Shown in pieces: positions 63,260 through 64,000 of a stretch of 64,000 nt of DNA. Location of the stretch: contig CALUKD010000001.1 in NCBI GenBank assembly GCA_944321125.1, positions 186,001 through 250,000 on the forward strand. Direction: 5' to 3'. The DNA is from Candidatus Butyricimonas faecavium (GTDB taxonomy: Bacteria; Bacteroidota; Bacteroidia; Bacteroidales; Marinifilaceae). Numbering within the stretch: position 1 is the stretch's first letter; each line of letters opens with the position of its first letter. The notes under the pieces were generated by a model that was not told the origin of the DNA, did no database searches, and saw only the letters and a program-made list of their open reading frames with translations. The position numbers and the translations under genes were made by a program.

Positions 63260-63289
63260 CAAACATACATAAATTTTTATTAAAAACAA
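63260..63289 (-). promoter_or_regulatory. Promoter of the structured RNA (TTG, 19 bases, TATGTTTG)
   Basis: On the minus strand TTG (63287-63289) and TATGTTTG (63260-63267) are spaced by exactly 19 bases, among the best promoter matches in the window. It places transcription start at the first base of the closing stem of the RNA. Confidence 0.65.
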
Positions 63290-63353
63290 GTATCACTTCA
63301 TAAAATCTCATTTATTACCCAAACCCATATCCCGAACATTACTCTTCCCCTTA

Positions 63354-63388
63354 GAAAAAAATGAGGCTTGCCCAAAAGCAAGCCTCAT
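63354..63388 (-). terminator. Terminator of the downstream-edge TolC-like gene
   Basis: On the minus strand ATGAGGCTTGC and GCAAGCCTCAT form an 11-bp stem with a 6-base loop, followed by a T-run, directly after the stop codon of the partial TolC-like gene. Confidence 0.9.
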
Positions 63389-63391
63389 TAA

Positions 63392-64000
63392 TTATAACCG
63401 TCCCGTCGCCTTCAAGTACCTTGTTTCGCTCAACCGTAGCTCTGCCTTTGCATCAATCCAATCACTCCATGCCTTTTGCCATTGGGCCTGAGCCTCCATA
63501 TAGTTCGTTAACGTCTCCATACCCACCTCGTACTGATTTTTACTTACTCCCAGATTCTCTTCCGCTTGCCTCAACGACTTACGGGTCAGCATAACCCTTG
63601 TGTGACAATCCTCTATATTATAGCGAGCCCTTGCAATCTCCAAAAGCATCATTTGAGACATCTCTTCTTTCTTCAATCGGCTCATCTCCTGTTCTGCCTT
63701 CATCGCTTTAATCTTTCCCCGGCCTTCTCCCCAATGATAAATCGGGATCTTCACGGAAGCCATCGCCGTGAAAGATGCCACATCCTCTGTCTGTCCGTTC
63801 AGAGAAATCCCCCCTGAAAATCCATAAGAAGCGGAAACTCCCACTTCCGGCAAGAAATTGGAACGGGTCAATGCCACCTGTTTCTCCTTCAATTCCACAT
63901 CTTTCTCCAACAAATTATATTCAGGGCGCTGTTGCAATCCCTCCTCGGCATCCAAGACCCCCGGAGTCACCTCTTCACACAAAGAATCACTTACCTGTAT
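63392..64000 (-). CDS. TolC-family outer-membrane efflux protein (partial, 5' part outside window)
   Basis: The frame is open to the window edge and gives the last 202 residues of an outer-membrane factor. It is collinear with the C-terminal half of the protein at 53533: both read TPGVL..GL.QRP.YN.LEK, FLP.VGVSA.YG..GG, PI..WGEGR, QYEVGME.LTN..EAQAQWQ.AWS.W.DAKA. So it is a paralogue, probably the end of a second RND efflux set lying right of the window. Confidence 0.9.
   Translation of the reverse strand: MQVSDSLCEEVTPGVLDAEEGLQQRPEYNLLEKDVELKEKQVALTRSNFLPEVGVSASYGFSGGISLNGQTEDVASFTAMASVKIPIYHWGEGRGKIKAMKAEQEMSRLKKEEMSQMMLLEIARARYNIEDCHTRVMLTRKSLRQAEENLGVSKNQYEVGMETLTNYMEAQAQWQKAWSDWIDAKAELRLSETRYLKATGRL

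Overview
The window looks like chromosome from a gut-type member of the Bacteroidales, most likely the Odoribacteraceae (Butyricimonas or Odoribacter-like). That placement is an inference. It rests on SusC/SusD pairs driven by ECF sigma and FecR anti-sigma factors, on DUF4843 and PKD-like lipoproteins, on TlpA-type thioredoxins inside a SusCD locus, and on promoters of the Bacteroidetes form (TTTG, about 20 bases, TAnnTTTG).

Layout: 1-1502 holds the 3' part of an ECF/FecR locus whose SusC would lie left of the window. 1584-5492 is a YidE-type transporter with aroA and aroB. 5649-9835 (+) carries dprA, gdhA and a MATE exporter. From 34022 down to 9959, everything is on the minus strand and forms two consecutive ECF-controlled outer-membrane uptake loci. 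Locus 2 (34022 to 21211) is ECF, FecR, SusC, SusD, DUF4843, PKD-like lipoprotein, ABC ATPase, fused GldF-GldG-like permease, and ends at a strong terminator. Locus 1 (21108 to 9959) is ECF, FecR, SusC, SusD, a metallopeptidase-like lipoprotein without its zinc motif, and two thioredoxin-fold proteins. 34395-38771 (+) holds tatD, asparaginase and an ExbB/ExbD motor cluster that could energise the TonB-dependent receptors. A tRNA-Arg(CCG), a PfpI-family gene remnant, a hybrid histidine kinase and a sigma-54 regulator follow. 43698-50967 (-) is an arginine operon (GNAT, argG, argC, argD, argB, argE-type, argH) behind a promoter containing an ARG-box palindrome; no carbamoyltransferase gene is present. 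51367-64000 carries an S41 protease lipoprotein, a DUF2807 protein, an RND efflux set (outer-membrane factor, pump, adaptor), a very large permease with an M1-peptidase-like ectodomain, and the 3' end of a second TolC-like gene.

The most notable non-coding signals are these. (1) Two putative antisense RNAs, one in each FecR-SusC junction, have a -7 box overlapping the susC start codon and a terminator abutting the fecR stop; this recalls the DonS family of Bacteroides. (2) A compact structured RNA of about 158 nt at 63098-63255 (-) has its own promoter and a terminator. (3) A perfect 18-bp-stem hairpin spans the argE stop codon. (4) Four direct repeats with an exact 11-bp period lie before the first fecR. 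(5) A repeated ATAACGAA motif lies around the ECF2/tatD divergent promoters. All function statements come from reading the sequence and family knowledge; no search was run.
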